From a virus: a stretch of DNA of 64,000 bases. Below are positions 35,630-41,529 of this stretch, piece by piece. Under the pieces are notes generated by a model. The model ran no database searches, was not told the DNA's origin, and worked only from the letters and a program-made list of their open reading frames with translations. Made by a program: the position numbers and the translations under genes. The stretch's first letter is position 1, and every line of letters starts with the position of its first letter. The stretch lies in the IMG/VR virus record IMGVR_UViG_3300021225_000468, positions 62,001-126,000 of that record; one strand, written 5' to 3'.

Positions 35630-35816
35630 TATTATAGAAAAACTAAGGACAGAACTTCGTTCACAACTTTTGTTAGAAATTGATTTAATACTTTGGTTAG
35701 TACTACAGTCAGAACTTGATTCAAAACTTCGTTCACAACTTTTGTCAGAAATTTTTTCAGAATTTGGTTTAGACCTTGAAAGAGAAATAAATTCAATTGT
35801 AGATGAATACAATTAA
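35622..35816 (+). CDS. Array gene 3: first (S/T)ELx-containing copy
   Basis: A 64-residue protein beginning MGNIIEKLRTELRSQLLLEI and ending REINSIVDEYN. The tetrad repeat appears but is imperfect (Q/K in place of E). The stop is 14 bases inside the next gene. Confidence 0.6.
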   Translation: MGNIIEKLRTELRSQLLLEIDLILWLVLQSELDSKLRSQLLSEIFSEFGLDLEREINSIVDEYN

Positions 35817-35967
35817 AGAAGAATTTTGGTCAGAACTTTTGTCAGAACTTGATTCAGAACTTCATGCAGAACTTTGGTCAGAACTTTGGTCAAAACATCG
35901 GTCAGAACTTGATTCAGAATTTGATATAGAACTTGAAAGAGAAATAAAATCAATGATTGATGGATAA
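35803..35967 (+). CDS. Array gene 4: (S/T)ELx repeat protein
   Basis: A 54-residue protein: MNTIKEEFWSELLSELDSEL... then W, W, H, R and D at the x position, ending REIKSMIDG. Seven or so in-register tetrads. It overlaps the next copy by 8 bases. Confidence 0.6.
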   Translation: MNTIKEEFWSELLSELDSELHAELWSELWSKHRSELDSEFDIELEREIKSMIDG

Positions 35968-36130
35968 AAATAGAAAAGAACTTTCGTCAGAACTTGATTC
36001 TAAACTTAATTCTAAATTTCATTCAGAACTTGATTGGAAACTTCATTTAGACCTTTGGTTGGGATTTGATTCAGAACATTATATACAACTTCAAAGAGAA
36101 ATAAATTCAATAATAGATGGCAACTATTAG
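35960..36130 (+). CDS. Array gene 5: (S/T)ELx repeat protein, diverged
   Basis: A 56-residue protein (MDKNRKELSSELDSKLNSKF...), ending REINSIIDGNY. It carries K and F substitutions in the tetrads and a WLGFDSEH insertion-like stretch. 14-base overlap with the following copy. Confidence 0.6.
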   Translation: MDKNRKELSSELDSKLNSKFHSELDWKLHLDLWLGFDSEHYIQLQREINSIIDGNY

Positions 36131-36299
36131 AGAAGAACTAAAGACAGAACTTGATTCAAAACTTAATTCTAAATTTAAGTCAGAACTTGATGAAATTCTT
36201 AATTTAGACCTTTGGTTTGGACTTGGTGTAGAACTTACGTCAGAACTTAATACAGAACTCAGACCAGAAATAAAATCAATGATTGATGGACAACATTAG
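36117..36299 (+). CDS. Array gene 6: (S/T)ELx repeat protein
   Basis: A 60-residue protein, MATIREELKTELDSKLNSKF..., ending PEIKSMIDGQH. It is close in sequence to array gene 10 (same KTELDS start, same LNSKF/LDLW-type middle and RPEIKSMID end), suggesting a block duplication within the array. Confidence 0.6.
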   Translation: MATIREELKTELDSKLNSKFKSELDEILNLDLWFGLGVELTSELNTELRPEIKSMIDGQH

Positions 36300-36495
36300 A
36301 AAAAAACTTGGTTGGGAACTTCGGTCAGAACTTGATAGAGAACTTGGTTTAGAACTTCGTCCAAACCTTCATGCAGAACTTTGGTCAGAACTTGATTGGG
36401 AACTTATTTCTGAAATAAATTCAATGATAGATGAAAAACATAAGAGAAGAACTTGTTTCAAAACTTGGTTCAGAATTTTATTCAGAACTTCATGA
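36286..36495 (+). CDS. Array gene 7: (S/T)ELx copy with stop-codon loss
   Basis: A 69-residue protein, MDNIRKKLGWELRSELDREL.... The usual ...DEKH-stop end reads DEKHKRRT here because the CATTAG of other copies is CATAAG. Translation therefore runs on out of frame through the start of the next copy and adds a basic tail (KRRTCFKTWFRILFRTS). The overlap with the next gene is 65 bases. Confidence 0.55.
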   Translation: MDNIRKKLGWELRSELDRELGLELRPNLHAELWSELDWELISEINSMIDEKHKRRTCFKTWFRILFRTS

Positions 36496-36637
36496 AGAAC
36501 TTGATAGAAAACTTCATTCAGAACTTTGGTCAAAAATTCGTTTAGAAATTCGGTCAGAACTTCGGTCAGAACTTTATTTAGAACTTTATTTAGAACTTGA
36601 AAGAGAAATAAAATCAATGGTAGATGAAAAACGATAG
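36431..36637 (+). CDS. Array gene 8: (S/T)ELx repeat protein
   Basis: A 68-residue protein (MKNIREELVSKLGSEFYSEL...), ending REIKSMVDEKR. Around twelve tetrads with x = Y, H, D, R, W, K. Also modified at the end: KR rather than KH. Confidence 0.6.
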   Translation: MKNIREELVSKLGSEFYSELHEELDRKLHSELWSKIRLEIRSELRSELYLELYLELEREIKSMVDEKR

Positions 36638-36806
36638 AGTTGAATTACAATTAAAATTTAAATCAGAAATTTATGCGGAATCTAAAGAAAAAATTTGGTT
36701 GCCATTTAGAATAGAACTGAGGAGAAAACTTATATTAGTATTATTTGTCGAATTTAGAGAAGACCTTCGTTCAGAAATAAATTCAATGATAAATGGACAA
36801 CATTAG
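36624..36806 (+). CDS. Array gene 9: diverged copy
   Basis: A 60-residue protein (MKNDRVELQLKFKSEIYAES...), ending SEINSMINGQH. Tetrads are mostly lost and basic/hydrophobic residues have replaced them, while start and end signatures are intact. Confidence 0.55.
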   Translation: MKNDRVELQLKFKSEIYAESKEKIWLPFRIELRRKLILVLFVEFREDLRSEINSMINGQH

Positions 36807-36969
36807 AGAAGAACTAAAGACAGAACTTGATTCAACACTTAATTCTAAATTTAATTCAGAACTTGATGAAAAACTTAATATAGACCTTTATTTAGTACTT
36901 TGGTTGAGACTTAGTTCAGAACTTGATTCAGAACTCAGACCAGAAATAAAATCAATGATTGATGAATAA
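36793..36969 (+). CDS. Array gene 10: (S/T)ELx repeat protein
   Basis: A 58-residue protein (MDNIREELKTELDSTLNSKF...), ending PEIKSMIDE. It is the near-duplicate partner of array gene 6. Confidence 0.6.
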   Translation: MDNIREELKTELDSTLNSKFNSELDEKLNIDLYLVLWLRLSSELDSELRPEIKSMIDE

Positions 36970-37150
36970 CATTAGAAAAGAACTTTTGTCAGAACTTGAT
37001 TCAAAACTTTGGTCAGAACTTCATCCGAAACTTTACTCAAAAGTTGATGTAAAACTTCGATTAGAACTTGATACATTTTTTCATTTAGAACTTTATACAG
37101 AATTTGATTTAGAACTTAATAGAGAAATTTATTCAATGATATATGAATAA
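36962..37150 (+). CDS. Array gene 11: (S/T)ELx repeat protein
   Basis: A 62-residue protein (MNNIRKELLSELDSKLWSEL...), ending REIYSMIYE. The second half is diverged (VDVKLRLELDTFFHLEL). Confidence 0.6.
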   Translation: MNNIRKELLSELDSKLWSELHPKLYSKVDVKLRLELDTFFHLELYTEFDLELNREIYSMIYE

Positions 37151-37367
37151 CATTAGAGAAGAACTTCGGTCAGAACTTGATTCAGAACTTTGGTCAGAAC
37201 TTCATACAGAACTTCGGTCAGAACTTGGTTCAGAACTTTGGTCAGAACTTGGTTCAGAACTTGATAGAGAACTTCGTTCAGAACTTTATTCAGAACTTTG
37301 GTCAGAACTTGATTCAGACCTTAATTCTGAACTTCAAAGAGAAATAAATTCAATGATAAATGAATAG
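37143..37367 (+). CDS. Array gene 12: longest near-perfect (S/T)ELx protein
   Basis: A 74-residue protein with about 15 tetrads in register (e.g. RSELDSELWSELHTEL), x being R, D, W, H, R, G, W, G, D, R, Y, W, D, N, Q. It ends REINSMINE. It shows the repeat in its cleanest form: codons TCA-GAA-CTT are almost invariant and only the fourth codon changes. Confidence 0.65.
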   Translation: MNNIREELRSELDSELWSELHTELRSELGSELWSELGSELDRELRSELYSELWSELDSDLNSELQREINSMINE

Positions 37368-37542
37368 CTTAAAAGAAACACTAAAGACAGAACTTCATTC
37401 AAAATTTCGTTCACAACTTGATTCAGAACTTTGCACAAAACTTTGGTCAGAACTTCGTTCAGGTCTTTATTCAGAACTTTGGTCAGAACTTGTTTCAGAA
37501 CTTCAAAGAGAAATAAATTCAATGATATATGAAAAACATTAA
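37360..37542 (+). CDS. Array gene 13: (S/T)ELx repeat protein
   Basis: A 60-residue protein (MNSLKETLKTELHSKFRSQL...), ending REINSMIYEKH. One tetrad contains Cys (SELCTKLW), the only Cys in the repeat section of the array. Confidence 0.6.
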   Translation: MNSLKETLKTELHSKFRSQLDSELCTKLWSELRSGLYSELWSELVSELQREINSMIYEKH

Positions 37543-37663
37543 TGAAGAACTAAAGACAGAACTTCATTCAGAACTTTATTCAGAACTTTATTCAGAACTT
37601 GATTTAGAATTTCATTCAGAACTTGATAGAGAAATTTATTCAATGATATATGAAAAACATTAA
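37529..37663 (+). CDS. Array gene 14: shortest copy
   Basis: A 44-residue protein: MNEEL-type start read as MKNINEELKTELHSEL..., only about seven tetrads, ending REIYSMIYEKH. The length difference from its neighbours is a whole number of 12-bp units, as expected from repeat contraction. Confidence 0.55.
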   Translation: MKNINEELKTELHSELYSELYSELDLEFHSELDREIYSMIYEKH

Positions 37664-37862
37664 TGAAGAACTTCATACAGAACTTCGGTTAGGACTTCGG
37701 TCAAAACTTGATTCAGAACTTCTGTCAAAACTTGATTCAGAACTTTGGTCAGAACTTGATAGAGAACTTCATTCAGAACTTGATTTAGAACTTTATTCAG
37801 AACTTGATTTAGAACTTCATTCAGAACTTGATAGAGAAATTTATTCAATGATTGATGAATAA
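37650..37862 (+). CDS. Array gene 15: (S/T)ELx repeat protein
   Basis: A 70-residue protein (MKNINEELHTELRLGLRSKL...), ending REIYSMIDE. The segment RLGLRSKLDSEL recurs in array gene 16, and the DLELYSELDLELHSEL part is itself a doubled 8-residue block. Confidence 0.6.
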   Translation: MKNINEELHTELRLGLRSKLDSELLSKLDSELWSELDRELHSELDLELYSELDLELHSELDREIYSMIDE

Positions 37863-38037
37863 CATTAGAAAAGAACTTTGGTCAGAACTTTGGTCAGAAA
37901 TTTATTCAGAACTTCGGTCAGAACTTCTTTCAGAACTTCGGTTAGGACTTCGGTTAGGACTTCGGTCAAAACTTGATTCAGAACTTTGGTCAGAACTCGG
38001 AGCAGAAATAAATTCAATGATTGATGATGAACAATAA
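37855..38037 (+). CDS. Array gene 16: (S/T)ELx repeat protein
   Basis: A 60-residue protein (MNNIRKELWSELWSEIYSEL...), ending AEINSMIDDEQ. It contains a doubled RLGL unit. Confidence 0.6.
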   Translation: MNNIRKELWSELWSEIYSELRSELLSELRLGLRLGLRSKLDSELWSELGAEINSMIDDEQ

Positions 38038-38230
38038 AATAATAACCAACACTCTTACGGATACATATCCACCATATCTGTACGAAGTTTTATATAGAAC
38101 TTTGGACAATGAAACTTATTTATATCTCAGTCCTTTTTTATTTTCAAAATTAAGTAGGGAAATGAATGATTTTTCTAACCATTTAAGATTTGAATTACAA
38201 TTTGCAATAAAAGAAATGTTAGATGAATAA
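38027..38230 (+). CDS. Array gene 17: non-repeat member
   Basis: A 67-residue protein (MNNKIITNTLTDTYPPYLYE...), ending FAIKEMLDE. Tyr/Leu-rich, with no S-E-L tetrads but the same gene length, overlap and C-terminal pattern. With array genes 1, 2 and 9 it shows that the family exists without the repeat. Confidence 0.6.
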   Translation: MNNKIITNTLTDTYPPYLYEVLYRTLDNETYLYLSPFLFSKLSREMNDFSNHLRFELQFAIKEMLDE

Positions 38231-38399
38231 CATAATAGATAATATTAAAAAAGAAATTTATTTTGAATTTCAGATAAAATTATGGTCCGAAATTCGGTCA
38301 AACATTGATATAGAATTTAGTTTAAAACTTGATTCAGAACTTGATTCAGACTTTTATTCAGAACTCAGTACAGAAATAGATTCAATGATATATGGGTAA
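38223..38399 (+). CDS. Array gene 18: partly repetitive member
   Basis: A 58-residue protein (MNNIIDNIKKEIYFEFQIKL...), with repeats only in the second half (LDSELDSDFYSELST), ending TEIDSMIYG. Confidence 0.6.
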   Translation: MNNIIDNIKKEIYFEFQIKLWSEIRSNIDIEFSLKLDSELDSDFYSELSTEIDSMIYG

Positions 38400-38598
38400 A
38401 ATAAAAATAGAACTAACGACAGAATTATATTTAAAACTTTATTCAGAATTTGGGACAGAACTTTTTTTAGAAATTGATTTAAAACTTCTGTTAGAACTTC
38501 TGTTAGAACTTGAATCAGAACTTCGGTCAGAACTTCATTCAGAACTTGATTCAGAACTCAGACCTGAAATAAATTCAATGATAAATGAAAAACATTAG
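38392..38598 (+). CDS. Array gene 19: (S/T)ELx repeat protein
   Basis: A 68-residue protein (MGKIKIELTTELYLKLYSEF...), ending PEINSMINEKH. It begins diverged and becomes regular (ESELRSELHSELDSEL) toward the C-terminus. Confidence 0.6.
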   Translation: MGKIKIELTTELYLKLYSEFGTELFLEIDLKLLLELLLELESELRSELHSELDSELRPEINSMINEKH

Positions 38599-38767
38599 AA
38601 CAAGACTTAAATCAGAACTTTATTTAGAACTTCGGTCAGAACTTAATTCAGAACTTGATTCAGAACTTTGGTCAGAACTTGATTCAGAACTTGATTTTGA
38701 CCTTGATTCAGAACTTTGGTCAGAACTTGATAGAGAAATTTATTCAATGGTATATGAAAAACATTAG
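38585..38767 (+). CDS. Array gene 20: (S/T)ELx repeat protein
   Basis: A 60-residue protein (MKNIRTRLKSELYLELRSEL...), ending REIYSMVYEKH. The tetrads are regular, with Asp and Trp alternating at the x position. Confidence 0.6.
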   Translation: MKNIRTRLKSELYLELRSELNSELDSELWSELDSELDFDLDSELWSELDREIYSMVYEKH

Positions 38768-38960
38768 AGAAAAACTTTGGTCAAAAATTCGTTTAGAACT
38801 TCGGTCAGAACTTGAATCAGAACTTCGTTCAAAACTTGATTTAGAACTTGAATCAGAACTTTATTTAGAACTTGAAATAGTACTTTATTCAGAACTTCGG
38901 TCAGAACTTGATTGGGAACTTTGGTCAGAAATAAATTCAATGATTGATGAAAAACATTAG
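38754..38960 (+). CDS. Array gene 21: (S/T)ELx repeat protein
   Basis: A 68-residue protein (MKNIREKLWSKIRLELRSEL...), ending SEINSMIDEKH. A longer reading from an upstream TTG or ATG would overlap the previous copy and is less likely, because every other copy starts with M-(K/N/D)-N-I at the overlap. Confidence 0.6.
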   Translation: MKNIREKLWSKIRLELRSELESELRSKLDLELESELYLELEIVLYSELRSELDWELWSEINSMIDEKH

Positions 38961-39117
38961 GGAAGAACTCGCAGAAAAAATGCACACAATCACCCTATCC
39001 ATTGATTTGGAACACAAACAACATATGGATGAATTATTATATAAGAATGTGTACATCAATTTAATTGATGATGACCATGCCATAGATATGATAAATTTAC
39101 AAACTATAATTCCTTAG
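38947..39117 (+). CDS. Array gene 22: chimeric last member
   Basis: A 56-residue protein that starts like the array (MKNIREELAEKM) and then switches to an unrelated sequence (HTITLSIDLEHKQHMDELLY...LIDDDHAIDMINL). It appears to be an array 5' end fused to another small gene, marking the right border of the array. Confidence 0.55.
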   Translation: MKNIREELAEKMHTITLSIDLEHKQHMDELLYKNVYINLIDDDHAIDMINLQTIIP

Positions 39118-39210
39118 TTTTAAAACGATTTTCACAATATTTATAAAAAAAGACCACAAAATTTTTTTATATCAATAATAACTCTTACTTTTACTAATAA
39201 ATCAACAATT

Positions 39211-39585
39211 ATGAAATTCAAAAACAGTAACTTCCATCAAGGAGACACCCAATGGTTCGCCATCAACGCCATCCCCAAAGATGCAAAAAAGATTGAAAAA
39301 CAATTCATCGCAGCATCCGAAAGGTCAGGGTCCTTCCACGCACTCTTCGGAAACTATGACATGTACGAAGTAGAAGACGGGTTCGTAATCGATGCAAAAG
39401 AAGAATGCATCCTGAACCACTCACTGAAAGAAGTACTCCAAAATACAGGAGTATCCCTCAGTGAAGCCAAAGTCCTCCCCAAAAAAGACCACAGACATAC
39501 CGTAATCCCCAAAGGAATCCACTTCGTTGGTATCCAACAACGCTTCGACCCCCTCAAAGGTCTGAAAGAAAAAGTTCGTGACTAA
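39211..39585 (+). CDS. Hypothetical protein with C-rich codon use
   Basis: A 124-residue protein (MKFKNSNFHQGDTQWFAINA...). It is basic-to-neutral with no family recognised; the C-terminal segment HRHTVIPKGIHFVGIQQRFDP is distinctive. Codons end in C far more often than in any neighbouring gene (ATC, AAC, CCC, TTC), pointing to recent acquisition or selection for high expression. A -7-like TACTTTTA lies about 25 bases upstream. The tRNA operon promoter begins at its stop codon. Confidence 0.7.
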   Translation: MKFKNSNFHQGDTQWFAINAIPKDAKKIEKQFIAASERSGSFHALFGNYDMYEVEDGFVIDAKEECILNHSLKEVLQNTGVSLSEAKVLPKKDHRHTVIPKGIHFVGIQQRFDPLKGLKEKVRD

Positions 39586-39617
39586 TTTGGTTTTTATGCG
39601 TAAGTTTGTTATCTTTG
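39586..39617 (+). promoter_or_regulatory. Bacteroidetes-type promoter of the tRNA operon
   Basis: TTTG at 39586, 20-base spacer, TATCTTTG at 39610, an exact consensus match. The TTTG overlaps the end of the preceding gene. Confidence 0.8.
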
Positions 39618-39629
39618 TAATAGATTAAC

Positions 39630-39642
39630 GTTCTTTGACATA
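39630..39642 (+). promoter_or_regulatory. boxA-like antitermination site
   Basis: GTTCTTTGACATA follows the promoter by 12 bases. It resembles the boxA-like leader element (GTTCTTTGACA) of Bacteroidetes rRNA operons and E. coli boxA (GCTCTTTAACA). It is likely bound by host NusB/S10. A small hairpin (CAGTC/GACTG, 39659-39681) follows. Confidence 0.55.
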
Positions 39643-39685
39643 CAAAAACAAAAACATCAGTCTGACAGTCTTGTTGGACTGAGAT

Positions 39686-39969
39686 GCTCCGATGATGGAA
39701 CTGGGAGACATGAAGGACTTATACAATTTGAGTGCTTAGGAGGAAACTCCTAATGTAGAATTCCGTAAATTCGGTGAACCCTGAAATGGGAATACCGAGC
39801 CAAGCCTTAGAAATAAGGAAGGTGTAGAGACTAAACACGGAACACCTAAATCGAAAGATATGGTGAAGATATAGTCCAGACCACAAACAGAGATGGTAGC
39901 GAAAGCTATAGTGGTAAGAAAATCCTTTTCGCAGTAATGTGAGTGCGGGTTCGAATCCCGCTTGGAGCA
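39686..39969 (+). tRNA. tRNA-Leu(UAA) interrupted by a group I intron
   Basis: Exon 1 is 39686-39720 and exon 2 is 39919-39969. The acceptor GCTCCGA pairs with TTGGAGC, and the T-arm is GCGGG-TTCGAAT-CCCGC. The spliced anticodon arm is AAGGA-CTTAAAA-TCCTT, giving anticodon TAA. A long variable arm (TTCGCAGTAATGTGAGT region) is typical of tRNA-Leu. The 5' exon ends in T and the intron in G, as group I splicing requires. Confidence 0.85.
39721..39918 (+). ncRNA. Group I intron in the tRNA-Leu(UAA) anticodon
   Basis: A 198-base insertion between anticodon positions 34 and 35, the site used by the classic cyanobacterial and plastid tRNA-Leu intron. Group I hallmarks are present: P7 strands GAGACTAAACACGG and GATATAGTCC, a P3/P8 region between them, and a terminal G at 39918. 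There is no ORF inside. It is small, so it probably lacks some peripheral helices. Self-splicing is inferred from these elements. Confidence 0.85.
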
Positions 39970-40006
39970 CTTTAACACTGTTTCTTTGAAAAAAAGGAGT
40001 ATAAAA

Positions 40007-40285
40007 ATGGATATATTATCATTTGTTTTAGGAATTGGAGCAGTAGTGGTTGTAACTGGAAATATAGTTGCTATTGTTTCTTTTGTTAAGGTGAATAATC
40101 AAAGAACAGAATTAGAAAGTCTAAAAGAATCTATGTCACGAAGAGCCGATGAATTTGAGTTTTCAATTTCTCGTCAATTTGAAAATGAACATAGAGATAG
40201 AGAAAGTATAGTTCACGAAATTTATAGAACTATAGATTCCAGACTTGATAAACTTGAAAATAAACTTAAAGGCGAAAAGCCATAA
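40007..40285 (+). CDS. Membrane-anchored coiled-coil protein
   Basis: A 92-residue protein from the ATG at 40007. An N-terminal transmembrane segment (residues about 4-27) is followed by a charged coiled coil (TELESLKESMSRRADEFEF...RLDKLENKL). It has one of the few good Shine-Dalgarno sequences in the window (AAAGGAG, 6-7 bases before the start) and lies inside the tRNA operon. Confidence 0.65.
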   Translation: MDILSFVLGIGAVVVVTGNIVAIVSFVKVNNQRTELESLKESMSRRADEFEFSISRQFENEHRDRESIVHEIYRTIDSRLDKLENKLKGEKP

Positions 40286-40321
40286 ACAATAAATAAAAAG
40301 TTTAAAGAAATAGTGTTAAAT

Positions 40322-40348
40322 TAGGGGGGACAACAATTCCCCCTTTTT
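40322..40348 (+). terminator. Possible terminator or processing hairpin
   Basis: GGGGG...CCCCC stem with a short AT-rich loop and a TTTTT run immediately before tRNA-Arg. If boxA antitermination operates, transcription would pass through it. Confidence 0.55.
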
Positions 40349-40422
40349 GGTCCCGTAACTCAGATGAATAGAGTGCAATCCTTCTAAGATTGAAGTCACA
40401 GGTTTGAATCCTGTCGGGACTA
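40349..40422 (+). tRNA. tRNA-Arg(TCT)
   Basis: Acceptor GGTCCCG/CGGGACT. Anticodon arm CAATC-CTTCTAA-GATTG, anticodon TCT. T-arm ACAGG-TTTGAAT-CCTGT. It is a normal 74-base cloverleaf reading AGA, a common codon in this A+T-rich genome. CCA is not encoded. Confidence 0.9.
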
Positions 40423-40447
40423 CTGATTCAGTTTGCCCGTGGTAACG

Positions 40448-40473
40448 ACCCGTTAGGAGAAATTCTAACGGGT
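40448..40473 (+). other. Strong hairpin in RNA operon
   Basis: A perfect 9-bp stem (ACCCGTTAG/CTAACGGGT) with an 8-base loop, lying between tRNA-Arg and tRNA-Gln. It has no T-run. It may be a processing or stability element. Confidence 0.5.
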
Positions 40474-40543
40474 TTCTGTAATCAAAATCCAAGCGATGTC
40501 TCACTGTTGTTTGGGCTAAATGTGAGGAAAAAACGGGATGTTT

Positions 40544-40614
40544 AGTCAGGTGGTGTAATGGTAGCATAACAGACTTTGACTCTGTTTGTATAGGTTCGAA
40601 TCCTGTCCTGACTG
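40544..40614 (+). tRNA. tRNA-Gln(TTG)
   Basis: Acceptor AGTCAGG/CCTGACT. Anticodon arm ACAGA-CTTTGAC-TCTGT, anticodon TTG. T-arm with TTCGAAT. A normal 71-base tRNA that shares its acceptor and T-arm with the tRNA-like family that follows. Confidence 0.85.
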
Positions 40615-40666
40615 CTAGGTAAGTTCCATGTAAAATGTCAGGGTCTATGAACATGGTGACCACTAG
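40615..40666 (+). ncRNA. Structured spacer hairpin
   Basis: A nested stem (CTAGGT...ACC.CTAG closing CCATGT/ACATGG) starts at the base after tRNA-Gln. A second small GCTG/CAGC hairpin follows before the next tRNA-like unit. No coding potential is seen. Confidence 0.45.
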
Positions 40667-40701
40667 AAAGAGAGTTGACAGCTGGAAACGAGACAGCAAA
40701 T

Positions 40702-40814
40702 AGTCAGGTGGCGGAATTGGTAGACGCTATGGTTAGACTGGATAGCAACCAGCATACGGCTTTGTAACAAGCACCGAAGGTAGCACCATACAGGTTCAAA
40801 TCCTGTCCTGACTA
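40702..40814 (+). ncRNA. tRNA-like RNA 1, aberrant interior
   Basis: 113 bases. Acceptor AGTCAGG/CCTGACT, D-arm-like GCGGAATTGGTAGACGC and T-arm ACAGG-TTCAAAT-CCTGT are intact. The ~60 bases that should hold anticodon and variable arms instead have ATGGT/ACCAT closing a region with CTGG-ATAGCAA-CCAG and CGG...CCG hairpins. No canonical anticodon loop can be assigned. Confidence 0.6.
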
Positions 40815-40844
40815 CATACATTTAAAAATCAAAAAACGATTAAA

Positions 40845-41000
40845 ATGTTAAACATTACAATCAAAACAGAAAACGGCTCACGTTCTTTAGGCTTCAGCCA
40901 AATTTTAGTAGATTATATTACTAAAACTGAAAGATGGAATTATGTATTCGATTGTTTAGTTAATGGAAATAGAATAGACAAAACTAATTGGGATTATTAA
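40845..41000 (+). CDS. Very small protein inside the tRNA-like array
   Basis: A 51-residue ORF (MLNITIKTENGSRSLGFSQI...), beta-rich, ending in NRIDKTNWDY. Located between tRNA-like units 1 and 2. Codon use is ordinary for this phage, which favours it being real. Confidence 0.5.
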   Translation: MLNITIKTENGSRSLGFSQILVDYITKTERWNYVFDCLVNGNRIDKTNWDY

Positions 41001-41005
41001 AATAC

Positions 41006-41106
41006 AGTCAGGTGGTGAAACAGAGCAGACGCAGCTAACCGATGGCAGATTGATACGTTCGGAAGGCGGTAAATCAATCGTACAGGTTCGAATCCTGTCC
41101 TGACTA
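41006..41106 (+). ncRNA. tRNA-like RNA 2, aberrant interior
   Basis: 101 bases. The same acceptor and T-arm as unit 1, D-arm GTGAAACAGAGCAGACGC. The interior has a 7-bp stem GATTGAT/ATCAATC that ends next to the T-arm. No anticodon arm is recognisable. Confidence 0.6.
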
Positions 41107-41151
41107 CTATGGGTTGGTTCACACTATACAACGAATAGAGGAAGTGTAAAC

Positions 41152-41263
41152 AGTCAGGTGGCGAAATTGGTAGACGCTAACGTCCCGTGTAAGAGTGTCA
41201 GGTATGCATGGTTAGCCGAAAGGTAAAGATACTCACTTACAGGTTCGAATCCTGTCCTGACTA
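41152..41263 (+). ncRNA. tRNA-like RNA 3, aberrant interior
   Basis: 112 bases. D-arm GCGAAATTGGTAGACGC. The interior folds as GTAA-GAGTGTC paired with GATACTC..TTAC (11 bp with a small bulge), topped by a GCC-GAAA-GGT tetraloop hairpin. The tetraloop indicates a structured RNA, not random insertion. Confidence 0.6.
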
Positions 41264-41271
41264 CTAAATAC

Positions 41272-41377
41272 GGGGTGAGTTCTTGTTTGGGTTAGACTCC
41301 CAAGTATCGGTTGTAACCGAGAGGAATATCGGAATAAAAGGTCGCTCCTTAAATGGGTTCGAATCCCATCCACCCCA
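41272..41377 (+). ncRNA. tRNA-like RNA 4, different acceptor
   Basis: 106 bases. Acceptor GGGGTG/CACCCC plus one mismatch, and T-arm ATGGG-TTCGAAT-CCCAT. The interior contains TTGGG-TTAGACT-CCCAA and CGGT-TGTA-ACCG hairpins. The first has a 7-base loop but lacks the expected anticodon-loop pattern and position. Confidence 0.55.
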
Positions 41378-41389
41378 CAAAATAGTATT

Positions 41390-41524
41390 ATGATGAGACG
41401 AGTTGTAAAAAGTAAAATAGGGTATTTTTCAATACTAAATCCAACCAAAGTTATCAGAGCATGGAACAAGCACAAAGCAGCTAAAAAACTTAAAACAGAA
41501 ATTAACAATATAAGAGAGAAATAA
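41390..41524 (+). CDS. Very small basic protein
   Basis: A 44-residue, Lys/Arg-rich ORF (MMRRVVKSKIGYFSILNPTK...), sitting between tRNA-like units 4 and 5. It could bind RNA. It is supported mainly by its fit between RNA units. Confidence 0.45.
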   Translation: MMRRVVKSKIGYFSILNPTKVIRAWNKHKAAKKLKTEINNIREK

Positions 41525-41529
41525 AATTT

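Larger units (their letters stand above)
35631..38960 (+). repeat. 12-bp tandem repeat (TCAGAACTTNNN) spread over overlapping genes
   Basis: The unit TCAGAACTT plus one variable codon (mostly GAT, TGG, CGG/CGT, CAT, TAT, GGT) recurs in most of the copies between 35.6 and 38.96 kb. It stays in the same reading frame within each gene and restarts in a new frame at each overlap. Copies are joined by ATGGACAACATTAG- or ATGAAAAACATTAG-like overlaps that encode the end of one protein and the start of the next. Because the unit length is a multiple of three and lacks stops, the antisense strand is also open in places. Confidence 0.9.

Noticed and set aside
35631-38960. CRISPR-like array
   Set aside because: The short 12-bp unit has no regular repeat/spacer pattern, stays in codon register and is organised into ORFs; no cas genes are present.
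35612-38985. Long open frames on the minus strand of the repeat array (VLNQVLTEVL-type proteins)
   Set aside because: They arise because the 12-bp unit has no stop on either strand; start/stop overlaps and family signatures exist only on the plus strand.
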